From positions 4,092,001 through 4,156,000 of the forward strand of contig NZ_FSRM01000001.1 in assembly GCF_900141745.1 (NCBI RefSeq): a DNA stretch of 64,000 bases, in the 5' to 3' direction. Positions within the stretch are counted from its first letter, which is position 1. Each line of letters starts with the position of its first letter. Position numbers and translations under genes: made by a program. This DNA comes from Paraburkholderia phenazinium. GTDB taxonomy: Bacteria > Pseudomonadota > Gammaproteobacteria > Burkholderiales > Burkholderiaceae. The notes under the pieces were generated by a model. It worked only from the letters and a program-made list of their open reading frames with translations. It was not told where the DNA came from and searched no databases. Below are positions 37,707 through 47,166 of the stretch, piece by piece.

Positions 37707-38705
37707 TCAATTCAATAGCATCAGCCTGATGGCAAGCTTTAGCGCTGCCTGCTGTTTTTTGAAGTAACAGAGGAGGTCAAACTTTCCGGATATTTCTTCA
37801 GCCGGTATGGCGAACACCGCATTAGCTCCCGACACCTCCAGGGTGTAAACCTCTTCCAGAGCATTGAGCTGCCGATAATGAAGACGAATGCCTGTGACAT
37901 TTGTGTGCGGACTTGCTCGCACCTGCAATTGAAGGAGCTGCCCGACTGAAACCTGGCTGGGTGGCGTGTGGATAATGCTTGGGCGCGCGAGGGCCATCGG
38001 ATAATGCTCCTCCGCAGGTGGTGCGGCTTTTCTCGCCAGGTTTCGGAGCAGCATACTTGCTGACCTTGCCCGTTTTCATGCTAGAAAGCAGGAAGCCGCA
38101 AGTCTAGTTCTGTACCGCGCCATTCCTGGTTACCTCCCAGTTTTGACCCTGCCCTTGATACCGCCGCCTCAATCTGCGAACCAATGCCGTCGAATAATTC
38201 AGCAGTCTCGTGTGGCCCCTGCTTTGCCGATGCATGGTTCTGTACGACGTTTCGAGCCGCTTCGGCTGGGCTAGCGATGAAACTCTGGTCGCTCGGGAGT
38301 ACATCTTTATAGTCTGCGATTAATCCGCCTGGGTTGATTTCGGGCCAGATGTACATGTTTGGATCTGCGAGGTGAGCGGCAGCAATTTCGGAGACAACAC
38401 ACCTTCCGGCGTGGTAGGTCGTTGATACATCCGCGGCCGCATCCCCAAAGCGGCTGCGCAGCTCAGTCATCCACACATCTTCCGATGCGGTGGGGTTATA
38501 GCTCAACCGTCCCCAAAGCAAGTAAAACATCCAGTGACGCTCAAACTCCCAATTCCAGAATTTCCGATCGTTATGAGATACGTATTGATTCTTATCGAAG
38601 ATTTCCCATTTTCCCGGTCCGTTGCCATAGCCTTTTTGCGCCAGAGGGGCATCGATCTCAAATCCAGTACTATCGGACAGCGAAAACGTAGGTACTGCGC
38701 GTCGT
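37707..38705 (-). pseudogene. Fragment of a large glycosidase-like protein, frameshifted
   Basis: One frame (about 38705-38081) encodes continuous, natural-looking protein without a start: KWEIFDKNQYVSHNDRKFWN, WMFYLLWGRLSYNPTASEDV and YIWPEINPGGLIADYKDVLP. It then hits a stop, and another frame (38054-37707) continues with VTGIRLHYRQLNALEEVYTL and FAIPAEEISGKFDLLCYF, which resembles the C-terminal beta domain of large alpha-glucuronidase-like glycosidases. The N-terminal catalytic region is missing and at least one frameshift is present. Function is inferred only loosely. Confidence 0.55.
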
Positions 38706-38714
38706 ACATACGCG

Positions 38715-38885
38715 GGATCGCCCTATAGTAAAACTCGGTTCTTCGAACCCGTGGAACTGGACGTTGTGGCCGTGCGCCATTGTGCCTGGCGCGATATCGG
38801 ACGTGGCACAGCCGATCACCACGTTGTCGTCGGGATGCAGTTCGATCATGGGGCCGCTGATGGTCTCGCTGGATAATTCGGTCAT
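38715..38885 (-). pseudogene. UxaA-family (altronate/galactarate dehydratase) N-terminal fragment
   Basis: From ATG 38885, with GAGGCC upstream, about 55 residues match the SAF domain of UxaA-type dehydratase small or N-terminal regions (PMIELHPDDNVVIGCATSDI, then PGTMAHGHNVQFHGFEE). Similarity then stops, and the frame runs into the glycosidase fragment. It is a truncated gene fused to unrelated sequence by a deletion. Confidence 0.5.
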
Positions 38886-38960
38886 ATATTTGTGGCCTCG
38901 AAAGGGGTTCTGTCGCAGTACGGTGGTTGAGCCTTACAAAGACGATATACTTAGGATTAC

Positions 38961-39600
38961 TTATATTATCAATGAATATAACTGACAGGCTGTAGATGGC
39001 TTGATTTTGTCAGTGTGCTTCATCTTCCCTTTGGCGATCATATGTATGATCTCGATGCCACTCAGAATGACACTCGCGGCGGAAGTCCTTGAACCCGACT
39101 TTCGGTCCGTCGATGCGTTTGATCGCCCAATGGTCCTGCTCAATCACGTTATTCAGATACTTGACCTGACAAACCTTGGTGGGCGTGTCGCGCCCAGCGT
39201 TCACCACGCGCAGCGCGGCCAGGTTGGCTCCGCTTTTGTCGATAGACACCGTCTCGGGTACGCTGTTTTGCTAGAGCGATTTCTCGAAAAAAACTGGTCA
39301 GTCGCCTTGCTACGCTTGGTTCGCAGACGAAAATCAATGTGTTGTCTTCCCTGTCCACGGCCTGATAGAGACAATCCCATTCACGCAGGTTTCGTCCATC
39401 CTCTAGATCTTGCCAACTGGCCGATTGCGGCGGCGGAACACCGTCTCAAGCACCGGCAGAAACTTGATGGCCCAGCAGTGCACCATGGAGTGATCGACCG
39501 CAGCCCCACGCTCCGCCATCATTTCGTCGCGACGCGAGCTAAGCGGATAGGCAACGTACCAACGCACGCAGCTACCTCAGTTGGCAGCTCGCTACGTTGC
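38961..39600 (-). pseudogene. IS6-family transposase remnant
   Basis: Pieces in several frames follow the order of IS6/IS26-type transposases: RWYVAYPLSSRRDEMMAERG, HCWAIKFLPVLETVFRRRNR (then a stop where SWRMDET should start), SIDKSGANLAALRVVNAGRD, KYLNNVIEQDHWAIKR and SGIEIIHMIAKGKM. Multiple stops and frameshifts make it inactive. Confidence 0.85.
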
Positions 39601-40324
39601 TTTAAAAGCGTGAGGCGATTACCTAGGCCACTGTGGGCGGCAGCCCGTTGAACTTGTGCCAATGGGCGGGCCACCCACAGCGACCAATGCATCTGTTGCC
39701 ATTTGCACATCCGATGGTTCAACGCCTGATTACCAGCCGAATTCGCCATAGCAGTTGAAATTGATCCTCCATCGCGATGCGACTTGCTTAGACGAGCGTG
39801 ATGAACCTTTCTCCTTTCCGCGGCGTTCGCCGATTCGTTTCTTAAAGGCGAAGACATGAGGCGTTTCCCCTTTCGTAGTCAATCTTATAGTGAGGACTTC
39901 AAAGCTTTGGCACACCAATTTTGATTTCCGCGAACAAATCCGCCATCGACCTCCGGCGTCCATTTGGTGTCGCTGTCAGTGAGCCCACTGACAGCGACAC
40001 CATCGATACGCATGCCGGCCCGTAATGTCCGGTTTTGCACAATCACATGGTTCAACGTTTCACTGACTGCCAGTGACGCGTGCGGTCTTTGGCTTTGCCA
40101 ACGCTGGGGGCGCACCTTCGATGCCAAAACCCGCGGATTGCTCTGCCGACCAATCACCCGTGATACGGATGCCCCCGATAGTCTTCACATTCTTCAGCCT
40201 CGGTAGTTTGTGCTCACTAATGGGCTGCGGCGAGCGCCTTCAGGGATGACATGGCCGGCGCCCTCGCACACCGGAGCCGCGCCGTGTGCGTTTGCGCGCC
40301 TGCGTCGCTCACCTCGGCTTTGCG
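39601..40324. other. Region without a supported gene, containing a strong hairpin
   Basis: Short open frames lack domains. A minus-strand segment at 40205-40050 encodes natural-looking KLPRLKNVKTIGGIRITGDW but has no conventional start and stops soon, so it may be a scrap. The notable structure is the 16-bp stem hairpin at 39966-40001. Confidence 0.4.
39966..40001. repeat. 16-bp perfect inverted repeat with 4-nt loop
   Basis: The arm 39966-39981 (GGTGTCGCTGTCAGTG) pairs perfectly with 39986-40001 around AGCC. No T-run flanks it on either strand, so it is not a standard terminator. It may be a recombination or transposon-end structure. Confidence 0.8.
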
Positions 40325-41872
40325 TCAGGCGTTCAGCCTGAACATCGAGACCGACGCTTTCAGATCCTTCGCCTGCGCCTCTAGCGAGCTGGCGGCGGCG
40401 GCTGCCTGTTCGACCAGCGCGGCGTTCTGCTGCGTGACCTCGTCCATCTGTGTGACCGCCTGGTTGACCTGGCCGATGCCCTTGCTCTGTTCCCGCGAGG
40501 CGGCGGTAATTTCCCCCACGATGTTGGTCACGCGCCGGATCTCGTGAGTTATCTCGCTCATCTTTGTGCCGGCTTCCAGTACATGGGCGGCACCTGCCCG
40601 AACCCGCTCCACGGAATCCTGGATCAGCTCCTTGATCTCCTTGGCCGCCGCCGAGGAACGCTGCGCCAGCGAACGCACTTCCGAGGCAACCACCGCGAAA
40701 CCTCGCCCCTGTTCGCCTGCCCGTGCGGCTTCCACGGCCGCGTTCAGTGCGAGAATATTGGTCTGGAAGGCTATGCCCTCAATGAGGTCGACAATATTGG
40801 CAATCTTGTCTGAGCTGGCGTTGATGCCCTCCATGGTTTCCACCACCCGTGACACCGCGGTGCCTCCCTGTTCCGCCACCTGAGCAGCCTGTGCAGCGAG
40901 CTGGTTGGCCTGACCGGCATTGTCAGCATTCTGGGTGACGGTCGAGGTCAGTTGCTCCATGCTCGACGCGGTTTCCTCGAGCGAGGCGGCCTGCTCCTCG
41001 GTGCGCTGCGACAGATCCTGATTGCCCGTCGCGATCTGGTGCGTGGCGGTGGCAATCGAGTCGGCCGAGATCTTGATCGTGCCGATCGTCTGCGTGAGCT
41101 GCTCCTGCATGCGCTTCATCGAAAACAGCAGGCTCGAGCGATCATCCGGTGCCGTCTTCACCATGCCAGTGAGATCGTTACCGGCAATCTGGTTGGCAAT
41201 TTCGGCGGCGTACGACGGGTCGCCTCCCAGTGAGCGGAGAATGCCGCGGTTGAGCAGCACCACCACAGCCGACAGGGCGCCAGCCAGTACCACTAGGACC
41301 CCGAGGTTCTGGTACAGCGCCGAGCGGAACGCCGCATCAATGTCGTCGACGTAGAGCCCCGTGTTGAGAATCCAGTCCCACGGCTGATACGCTACGACGT
41401 AAGCAATTTTCGACGAGGCTTCGGTGCCCCCCGGCCTCGGAATGCTATAAAGGGTAAAGGCCTGACCGTCACGCCTGAGAACAGCGAGCATATCTCTGAA
41501 GAGAAAAGCACCGTTCGGACCCTTGAAGTCGCCGATGTTCTTGCCGTTCAACTGCGGTTGCGCCGGGTTCATCAGAATGGTCAACTGTGAATCCAAGATC
41601 GCGAAATAACCGTCTCGACCGAACCGCATGTTGCGAATGGCGGCCATTGCAGTCCTTTGAGCCTCCGCTAAAGGAATTGAGCCGGCAGCCGCCTGGTCGC
41701 CAAAATTCTTGACGACACTCAGCGCAACCTCCGACGCGTGTTGCAGGTCCGCCTTACGCTCGTCCAGACGCATTTCCCGAGTCTGGTAGGCGTTGTAAAT
41801 CGAAATTTCAGCGAGAAACAACAGGCTCAGGATCAGTGGCAGCCAGAGCTTTTGAGCAAACGAAAGTTTCAT
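40325..41872 (-). CDS. Methyl-accepting chemotaxis protein with single Cache domain
   Basis: A 515-residue chemoreceptor. It comprises TM1 (about 8-26), a periplasmic sCache_2-type sensor (about 30-185, with FGRDGYFAILDSQ and WDWILNTGLYVDDID), TM2 (about 188-208), HAMP (about 210-262) and a cytoplasmic methyl-accepting domain. The signalling hairpin is GFAVVASEVRSLAQRSSAAA, flanked by methylation helices with Glu/Gln pairs (EEQAASLEETASSMEQL). There is no C-terminal NWETF-type CheR tether. sCache_2 receptors often sense small organic acids. It stands alone, upstream of degraded DNA and 369 bp downstream of the porin stop. Confidence 0.95.
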   Translation of the reverse strand: MKLSFAQKLWLPLILSLLFLAEISIYNAYQTREMRLDERKADLQHASEVALSVVKNFGDQAAAGSIPLAEAQRTAMAAIRNMRFGRDGYFAILDSQLTILMNPAQPQLNGKNIGDFKGPNGAFLFRDMLAVLRRDGQAFTLYSIPRPGGTEASSKIAYVVAYQPWDWILNTGLYVDDIDAAFRSALYQNLGVLVVLAGALSAVVVLLNRGILRSLGGDPSYAAEIANQIAGNDLTGMVKTAPDDRSSLLFSMKRMQEQLTQTIGTIKISADSIATATHQIATGNQDLSQRTEEQAASLEETASSMEQLTSTVTQNADNAGQANQLAAQAAQVAEQGGTAVSRVVETMEGINASSDKIANIVDLIEGIAFQTNILALNAAVEAARAGEQGRGFAVVASEVRSLAQRSSAAAKEIKELIQDSVERVRAGAAHVLEAGTKMSEITHEIRRVTNIVGEITAASREQSKGIGQVNQAVTQMDEVTQQNAALVEQAAAAASSLEAQAKDLKASVSMFRLNA

Positions 41873-42198
41873 ATCTATCGAGTCCCTTTATTACACAAAC
41901 ATCGTATCCTGCGGCGTCCACGGCTAACTTTAGCCTCATGACCTCCCCTTCGTGTTGAAAGGGGTAATGCTCTGGGTTGGGCGCAGGGCCCCCCCTATGC
42001 GCCCAGAACGAAGCATCATGCAAACGGTCTCCCGATCGTCCTCAGATACCGCGACAAAAAAAGTCAGAAGCTGTGTCTAATGGACGCCGGGACGATGATC
42101 TGTTTGCCCGTCGTGGACGGCGACGCAGCGTCGACGTTTTTTGCGTAATCGACTTCGCAAAAAGAAACTTCTTGGCCAGGAGAAAAATCTCAACGAAG
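41873..42198. other. Intergenic region between chemoreceptor and porin
   Basis: There is no supported gene. It contains the chemoreceptor promoter. Confidence 0.45.
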
Positions 42199-42212
42199 GG
42201 CGCCGAAGCGCC
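42199..42212 (-). terminator. Likely terminator hairpin after the porin gene
   Basis: A GGCGC stem with a CGAA/TTCG tetraloop pairs with GCGCC 30 bp beyond the porin stop. On the minus strand a T-rich stretch (GATTTTTCT) follows 10 bases later. The stem is short but the UUCG-type loop is stabilising. Confidence 0.5.
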
Positions 42213-42241
42213 GTTCGAACACTGGATACCTTTACTGCCAG

Positions 42242-43399
42242 CTAGAACTTGTGTCGAATTCCAACAACCGCTGCCACTTGATTCGACGTCGACGACGGCG
42301 AGAGTCCGTTGATGTCTGCAACAGCCGTATGGCCGGTCGAATCCGTACCCGACGCGTGTTGATAAACCGCGTCGACGTAGAAGTCCGTACGCGTCGAGAC
42401 GAAGTAGTCCGCGCCAAGGATTCCTTGGTGGTACTTCGCGTCGTTCACGCCGTAACCCTTCGTATAGTCGTATGCAGCGCCCAACAACAGAGCCGGCGTC
42501 ACCTGATACCTGAAGTTCAGTTCGGCGTTGTGGAACTTGGCGCTGCCGGAGGTGGTCTGGTCAGGTGCACCAGTAATACCGGTTTGTCCGAGATCCTTGA
42601 ACTGCGTGTTGCTGTACGTTGCACCGACCGTTGCCGCACCGAACGTGTAAGCACCTCCGGCGGCGATCACTTGCTGCGTCTTAGCCGATGCATAGCCCGA
42701 GTACACCGTCGAACCGGTCATGTTCGAACCAGTCGCGCTCGAGGTCGAGTTGTTGCCGAAGAAGGAGTAATTCGGGTTCCTGACGTTCAAGTAAGCTGCG
42801 TCCAACCGCAACGGGCCTTGCACATAGCCAATACCGCCCGAGAATATCTGGTTGCGGTTGAACTGACCTGCAACGCCGCCCAGGCTATACAAGCCGCCGA
42901 ACTTGATACCGCTATAGTTGCTGCTCGTGAACTTGATCGAGTTATTCGCCCGAAGCGTGTTGTTCATGTTATCCAGGTCACCCGGGTGCGCGCCGAGGTA
43001 CGTCGCCCACTGGGCCCCCACTTCGAGCGTACCGGTATAGTCCACCACGGAGTCGTATTGACGACCGACGGTGACTGTACCGAAATGGTTCGACAGGCCA
43101 ACGTAGGCTTGACGGCCGAATTCGTCACCGCCTTGACTCAGTTTGCCGGTGAATACGCTGAAACCGTTCTCCAACACGAACACTGCCTTCAGGCCACCCC
43201 CCAGGTCCTCCGTGCCTCGCAGGCCCCAACGATCGGCTTGGAGGGCACCCCCGGTAGCTTCATAAAGCTTACTACCGCCGATATTGTTCGCGTAGACGTA
43301 ACCTGCGTCGACAATACCGTACAGCGTCACGCTGCTTTGTGCCTGGGCTGCACCAGTGAATGTTCCCAATGCTGCAAAAGCGAGAAGTAATTTTTTCAT
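42242..43399 (-). CDS. Outer-membrane porin (OmpC-like, betaproteobacterial)
   Basis: A 385-residue trimeric beta-barrel porin of the Gram-negative porin family. The signal peptide MKKLLLAFAALGTFTGAAQA is followed by QSSVTLYGIVDAGYVYANN, the usual start of Burkholderia-type porins. It has RWGLRGTEDLGGGLKAVFVL with loop L3 region, FGRQAYVGLSNHFGTVTVGR, and ends VVGIRHKF with the terminal Phe needed for BAM recognition. A GGAGAAC site precedes the ATG. It lies near the dioxygenase operon and may pass aromatic acids, but general diffusion is the safe assumption. A broken paralogue lies at 27540-28166. Confidence 0.97.
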   Translation of the reverse strand: MKKLLLAFAALGTFTGAAQAQSSVTLYGIVDAGYVYANNIGGSKLYEATGGALQADRWGLRGTEDLGGGLKAVFVLENGFSVFTGKLSQGGDEFGRQAYVGLSNHFGTVTVGRQYDSVVDYTGTLEVGAQWATYLGAHPGDLDNMNNTLRANNSIKFTSSNYSGIKFGGLYSLGGVAGQFNRNQIFSGGIGYVQGPLRLDAAYLNVRNPNYSFFGNNSTSSATGSNMTGSTVYSGYASAKTQQVIAAGGAYTFGAATVGATYSNTQFKDLGQTGITGAPDQTTSGSAKFHNAELNFRYQVTPALLLGAAYDYTKGYGVNDAKYHQGILGADYFVSTRTDFYVDAVYQHASGTDSTGHTAVADINGLSPSSTSNQVAAVVGIRHKF

Positions 43400-43711
43400 T
43401 TGTTCTCCAAAATTTTAGTTAGCAGACGACGTGGGGAAATTCTTTGCTTCATCAATTTTCGATGAGATGACTAGCACTACATAAGACACTTTGATATAAA
43501 TTAATTATGCAATCCGAAATAAATACACTAAATCAAAATTCTCTGCCTGAGACTCTACGCCGCCACCGCTTCGAGAAACCAATGATCGTCAGACTCCTTT
43601 CACCCTCACCCAAAAGTGCGAGTGACACTGCGCGCAACAATACGGAGCTCGGACGCCCTCAATCTCAGCTGACGGGGACATAAACATGCTTCATGTACCA
43701 AGAACCACAAT
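43400..43711. other. Intergenic region: porin promoter and end of dioxygenase operon
   Basis: The AT-rich part (about 43410-43550) is the likely porin promoter. No ORF is supported. Confidence 0.5.
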
Positions 43712-44194
43712 TCAAATGAAGAGTTGAATCGCAGGTAACGCGGCGTCGCAGTTGAGCAAGTTGACTCGCTTGACCTTGATCTTGAGAACATCGTCGAAGA
43801 CCATGAGATCGTGGAACACCGTAGCGGCAAATATCTGCTGCTCGTCTCCTCGTGTCTCGGTATAAATCATTGGGGTACGCATTCGGTAGATACCATTTTC
43901 CACGGCATATAACGCTGGACGATGCAGTACATGAAGACAGCGGCTTTCCGGTTGTTGTGAAAATGCCCGCGGCTGCTTCAGCCTGTCGATGCGCAGCTTA
44001 AGCAGCAAGCGATCCTCATACATGAGCGAAGCCTGATTGAGACCATCACTTTGATTTAGCGTAAGGGGCATCCAGTACGTGCCGTCTTCAGTAAAAAGCT
44101 CGTACCATTCCTCGAAGCGCTTCTCATCAAGCAGAAGCGTTTCGTCATACACGAATTCGATCAGCGCATCGCGCAAAGAGCCAGCGATTTCCAT
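43712..44194 (-). CDS. Aromatic-ring-hydroxylating dioxygenase, beta (small) subunit
   Basis: A 160-residue protein of the ring-hydroxylating beta-subunit family (SnoaL-like fold): IEFVYDETLLLDEKRFEEWY, then ELFTEDGTYWMPL, and a C-terminal FHDLMVFDDVLKIKVKRVNL. The start at ATG 44194 has AAGGAAAC upstream. The beta subunit has no metal centre and helps hold the alpha3beta3 hexamer. The length matches small subunits of salicylate-5-hydroxylase-type enzymes (about 160). It is the last gene of the long minus-strand catabolic run, about 116 bp after the reductase gene. Confidence 0.93.
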   Translation of the reverse strand: MEIAGSLRDALIEFVYDETLLLDEKRFEEWYELFTEDGTYWMPLTLNQSDGLNQASLMYEDRLLLKLRIDRLKQPRAFSQQPESRCLHVLHRPALYAVENGIYRMRTPMIYTETRGDEQQIFAATVFHDLMVFDDVLKIKVKRVNLLNCDAALPAIQLFI

Positions 44195-44309
44195 ATGTTG
44201 TTTCCTTATATTTCGTCGACTGTCGGCGGTCGTCCGACAGAACACGCTAGAAAGAAGACATGGCAGCGGACCAAAACGAGGCCCGTTGGCCTGGACGCTC
44301 CCCCCACAG

Positions 44310-45299
44310 TCAAGCGTCAAGCACGAGCTTCGGGCCACGCGCTCGCGACACGCAGATTTGCATGACGCGACCCGCCCGCTTTTCCGCGTCAGTCAGGCAA
44401 TAGTCGCGATGCTCGATATCGCCCTCGAATACCGAAGTCCGGCAAATGCCGCACTCTCCACGTTGGCAGTCGAAGATCGGATCTAGACCTGCTTCGATCA
44501 TAGCGTCCAGTATTGTCTGGTCCGATCGGACCGACAGCACCATCCCGGCCTGGCGTAACTCCACTTCGAACTCACGGTCGCCTGCCTGAGGCGCCGCCTC
44601 AGCGAACAGCTCGACGTGAATATTCTCTCGTGGCCAGCCTCGCGCAGTCGCCAGCGCGATAGCGGCATCGATCATCCCTTTAGGTCCGCATATGTAGAGA
44701 GGCTGCGTCAACTGAAGGGTCTCAAAAAGTCCCTCCAGATTCAGGCTCTTCGATGGATGGTCATCGGTATAGATATGGAGCCGTTCGCCGGCCAGTCCGC
44801 GCAGTTTGTCGACAAATGCCATATCCGGGAGGTTGCGACCACTGTAGTGCAATGTGAAGCCATGCCCCGCACTGACCAGTGCGGTCGCCATCGACGCAAT
44901 TGGGGTAATGCCAATACCACCGGCAATCAGAACTGCGCGATCGCAAGCGTCCAGCGCGAATGCGTTCTCCGGTTCAGACACCTGCAACGTATCGCCAAGG
45001 CGTACGTTGTCGTGCATCCAGCGTGAACCACCCTGTCCGCCCTCCTCTCGTCGCACCGCGATCAGGTACGCGCCGGGATTCAGTGTTGCGTGGGCGCCCA
45101 GTTCAAAGTTGACAAGCGAATAGTGTCGCCATTGACGACCATCCTGCGGCGAAACGCACACACGGATGTGCGCTCCGGCAGCAAAGGCTGGCAATGGCGT
45201 GCGGTCGGGCGCATGCATGCGGAACGTCTTGATTTCGGCAGTCACATCGCGGACCTCGTCGACAATCACATCCAGTATCTTTCCAGCGTGAGCATTCAT
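44310..45299 (-). CDS. Oxygenase reductase, FMN/NAD plus C-terminal 2Fe-2S (phthalate-dioxygenase-reductase type)
   Basis: A 329-residue electron-transfer protein. The N-terminal flavin domain has WRHYSLVN (RxYS), and the NAD domain has VLIAGGIGITPIASM and YICGPKGM. A C-terminal plant-type ferredoxin domain has FDCQRGECGIC and a fourth Cys near its end. This order (FMN-NAD-2Fe2S) is that of class IA reductases such as VanB or Pdr. It would feed electrons to the Rieske alpha subunit encoded upstream, 32 bp away. The start at 45299 has AGGAG 7-8 bases before the ATG. No separate ferredoxin gene is present, consistent with this type. Confidence 0.94.
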   Translation of the reverse strand: MNAHAGKILDVIVDEVRDVTAEIKTFRMHAPDRTPLPAFAAGAHIRVCVSPQDGRQWRHYSLVNFELGAHATLNPGAYLIAVRREEGGQGGSRWMHDNVRLGDTLQVSEPENAFALDACDRAVLIAGGIGITPIASMATALVSAGHGFTLHYSGRNLPDMAFVDKLRGLAGERLHIYTDDHPSKSLNLEGLFETLQLTQPLYICGPKGMIDAAIALATARGWPRENIHVELFAEAAPQAGDREFEVELRQAGMVLSVRSDQTILDAMIEAGLDPIFDCQRGECGICRTSVFEGDIEHRDYCLTDAEKRAGRVMQICVSRARGPKLVLDA

Positions 45300-45331
45300 C
45301 GCATACTCCTGCACTCAGTCCTCATATTGAA

Positions 45332-46651
45332 TCAATCGTGGGTAGCCATCAGGTCAACCCAGGCGCGAAACTGATTGCGCATCAGAATTTCATTGTTGCC
45401 GCTAACATCCACGGGCAATTGACTACCTTCATCGACCTGGCATTCGCGGTGTAAGCTTATCCATGGATTGCCGCTGGAAGCCAACGCTTGCTGCATGGTC
45501 GTGAAGACGTGAATGTCGTCATGCGCAACGATGGACATCGGGGAGAATACGAGCCGGTTGTAAGTCAAGGTTCGCTGCAGCAGTTCGTCAGGCGCATCCA
45601 CGGGCGCCAAGGCGAAAATCTCGACAAGTGTTCGGTTGGCAGCGAGTGGGCGGATTGCGCGCAAGGTCTGCGGCGAACTCTTCAGCGCCAAAGTTGGAAA
45701 CAACACTGAGTTCTGGGGGGCAAACGCTAGGATTTCCTTCGCACGTTTCTCCCCGTGCGCTGCGCGCATCGCGTCTTCGTATCCCGGCGGCGCGCCGTAG
45801 CCGGAATGAATGCTAGCGCGAGTACCAAGGATGCAATGTCCGTTCGCATAAACGCGCGCCCCCGCTTGCTGATAGAACTCGTAGCCTGAGCCGAATGGCA
45901 GTAATTGCTCCAACTCCATCGGGCGCGGGGTATCCTCGGGCCACGTTTTCACCGCGTCTCGAGCAGTTTGCCAGGCCGATTCGTGGGTGGAGATCGGGTG
46001 CACCGCGTCGACAATATTCTCGAGATACATCTTCCAGTTACACGGGATCACACTGCGCAAAATGCCACCGGCCACGCGCACTTCACCAGCGGGCGATCGA
46101 TCGGCTAGATTGTCAAGCACGCCCAACATATCTCCGAAGTAATCACGAAAGGAAATGCCTTCGGGTGACATACGCGCAAACACAAAACCGCGGTAATTTT
46201 CGCAAGCCAGGCTGTCAAGCCCGGCAGACGCTTCGCACTCGTGTAGCCGTGTGCCTTCGTAGCCAATGCGCAGCGGCACGCCAAGTGGTTTGCCATCCGT
46301 GCGATAGGTCCAAGCGTGATAGGGGCAGCGCAGGAACTTGCCGGCGTTGCCTGAGGGCAAAGAGATCACCATTGTCCCTTTGTGGGCACAACGATTAAGC
46401 AGAGTGCGGATCGAGCCATCGGGTTGCCGGATCATGATGACCGGCTGACGGGCGATCTGAGTCGTGATGAAGTCGCCCGTATTGGGTACCTGGCTGGCGT
46501 GACCGACAAAGACCCAGCTCCGAATAAACAGTCGTTCACATTCGAGATCGAAGAGCTCCTCGTTCAGGTAGACATCCCGATGCACCCGATCTTTATCGAA
46601 CAACGCTCGGATGGCGTCGGGGTCGCTGCGGTATTGAGACAGGTGGTTCAT
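45332..46651 (-). CDS. Rieske aromatic-ring-hydroxylating oxygenase, alpha subunit
   Basis: A 439-residue catalytic subunit. The Rieske 2Fe-2S ligands are Cys88-x-His90 and Cys109-x2-His112 (CAHKG ... CPYHAW). The mononuclear iron site is seen in ENIVDAVHPISTH with Asp215, His218 and His223. It hydroxylates an aromatic acid using electrons from the neighbouring reductase. Clustering with a gentisate-dioxygenase-like gene suggests a salicylate-5-hydroxylase-like reaction giving gentisate, but this is inference. Its ATG overlaps the V4R gene stop by 4 bp. Confidence 0.95.
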   Translation of the reverse strand: MNHLSQYRSDPDAIRALFDKDRVHRDVYLNEELFDLECERLFIRSWVFVGHASQVPNTGDFITTQIARQPVIMIRQPDGSIRTLLNRCAHKGTMVISLPSGNAGKFLRCPYHAWTYRTDGKPLGVPLRIGYEGTRLHECEASAGLDSLACENYRGFVFARMSPEGISFRDYFGDMLGVLDNLADRSPAGEVRVAGGILRSVIPCNWKMYLENIVDAVHPISTHESAWQTARDAVKTWPEDTPRPMELEQLLPFGSGYEFYQQAGARVYANGHCILGTRASIHSGYGAPPGYEDAMRAAHGEKRAKEILAFAPQNSVLFPTLALKSSPQTLRAIRPLAANRTLVEIFALAPVDAPDELLQRTLTYNRLVFSPMSIVAHDDIHVFTTMQQALASSGNPWISLHRECQVDEGSQLPVDVSGNNEILMRNQFRAWVDLMATHD

Positions 46652-47166
46652 TGCGGATTACCGGGTAAAGTGCCACCTTTCCGACTAGCGACAAAGTGAC
46701 AAGCCAGCTGAGATGTCATCGCCGCGCACTCCAACTCCTCAACCACGACGGGGGTCCCGAAGAACTGGGTGGCGACGGCTCGAAATATGCCGACTATCGG
46801 CGCACAGACTGTATGGGTGCAAGCGCCGTAGCCCCATGCAAACGGACTGTTGTGCACAGTCAGCTTGAGTTCTTCGGCACTCTCTTCGATGTACCATCGT
46901 CCCCAGCCGAGACCAGCCGATGCATCACACATAGTTTCTAGCAACGCGCGGCCGACAGCTGTTTTGCCGTACGCTTGCACGCTGCGTCCTCCATGGAGCG
47001 CCGCGGAATTGGCTAGAGAACTCAGCACGCGCTCGCGCGTCGTGTCGTCCAGGCTTTTCAACGTCCCCATGAGTACATCAGGTCGCATGATCAGGTAGCG
47101 GCGGTCGCCATCGCAGATCTCTCCCGCCTCAAGATCGTGCACCAGCCGTGAAACGATAGCGTTCAT
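46648..47166 (-). CDS. V4R-domain protein
   Basis: A 172-residue protein with a V4R (4-vinyl-reductase-like) domain: ALLETMCDASAGLGWGRWYI, then VHNSPFAWGYG, CAPIVGIFRAV and ELECAAMTSQLACHFVA. V4R domains bind small hydrophobic ligands, with conserved Cys residues near the C-terminus. They act as sensors (XylR/DmpR type) or accessory proteins in bacteriochlorophyll synthesis. A stand-alone V4R protein, coupled by 4-bp overlaps to both the MFS gene upstream and the Rieske alpha gene downstream, may bind the aromatic substrate. No DNA-binding domain is present. Confidence 0.8.
   Translation of the reverse strand: MNAIVSRLVHDLEAGEICDGDRRYLIMRPDVLMGTLKSLDDTTRERVLSSLANSAALHGGRSVQAYGKTAVGRALLETMCDASAGLGWGRWYIEESAEELKLTVHNSPFAWGYGACTHTVCAPIVGIFRAVATQFFGTPVVVEELECAAMTSQLACHFVASRKGGTLPGNPQ

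Noticed and set aside
40050..40205. Minus-strand natural-looking peptide (LKNVKTIGGIRITGDW)
   Set aside because: No conventional start and an early stop; no family recognised.
42251..43390. 379-codon plus-strand frame
   Set aside because: Shadow of the porin gene; composition dominated by Arg and Val.
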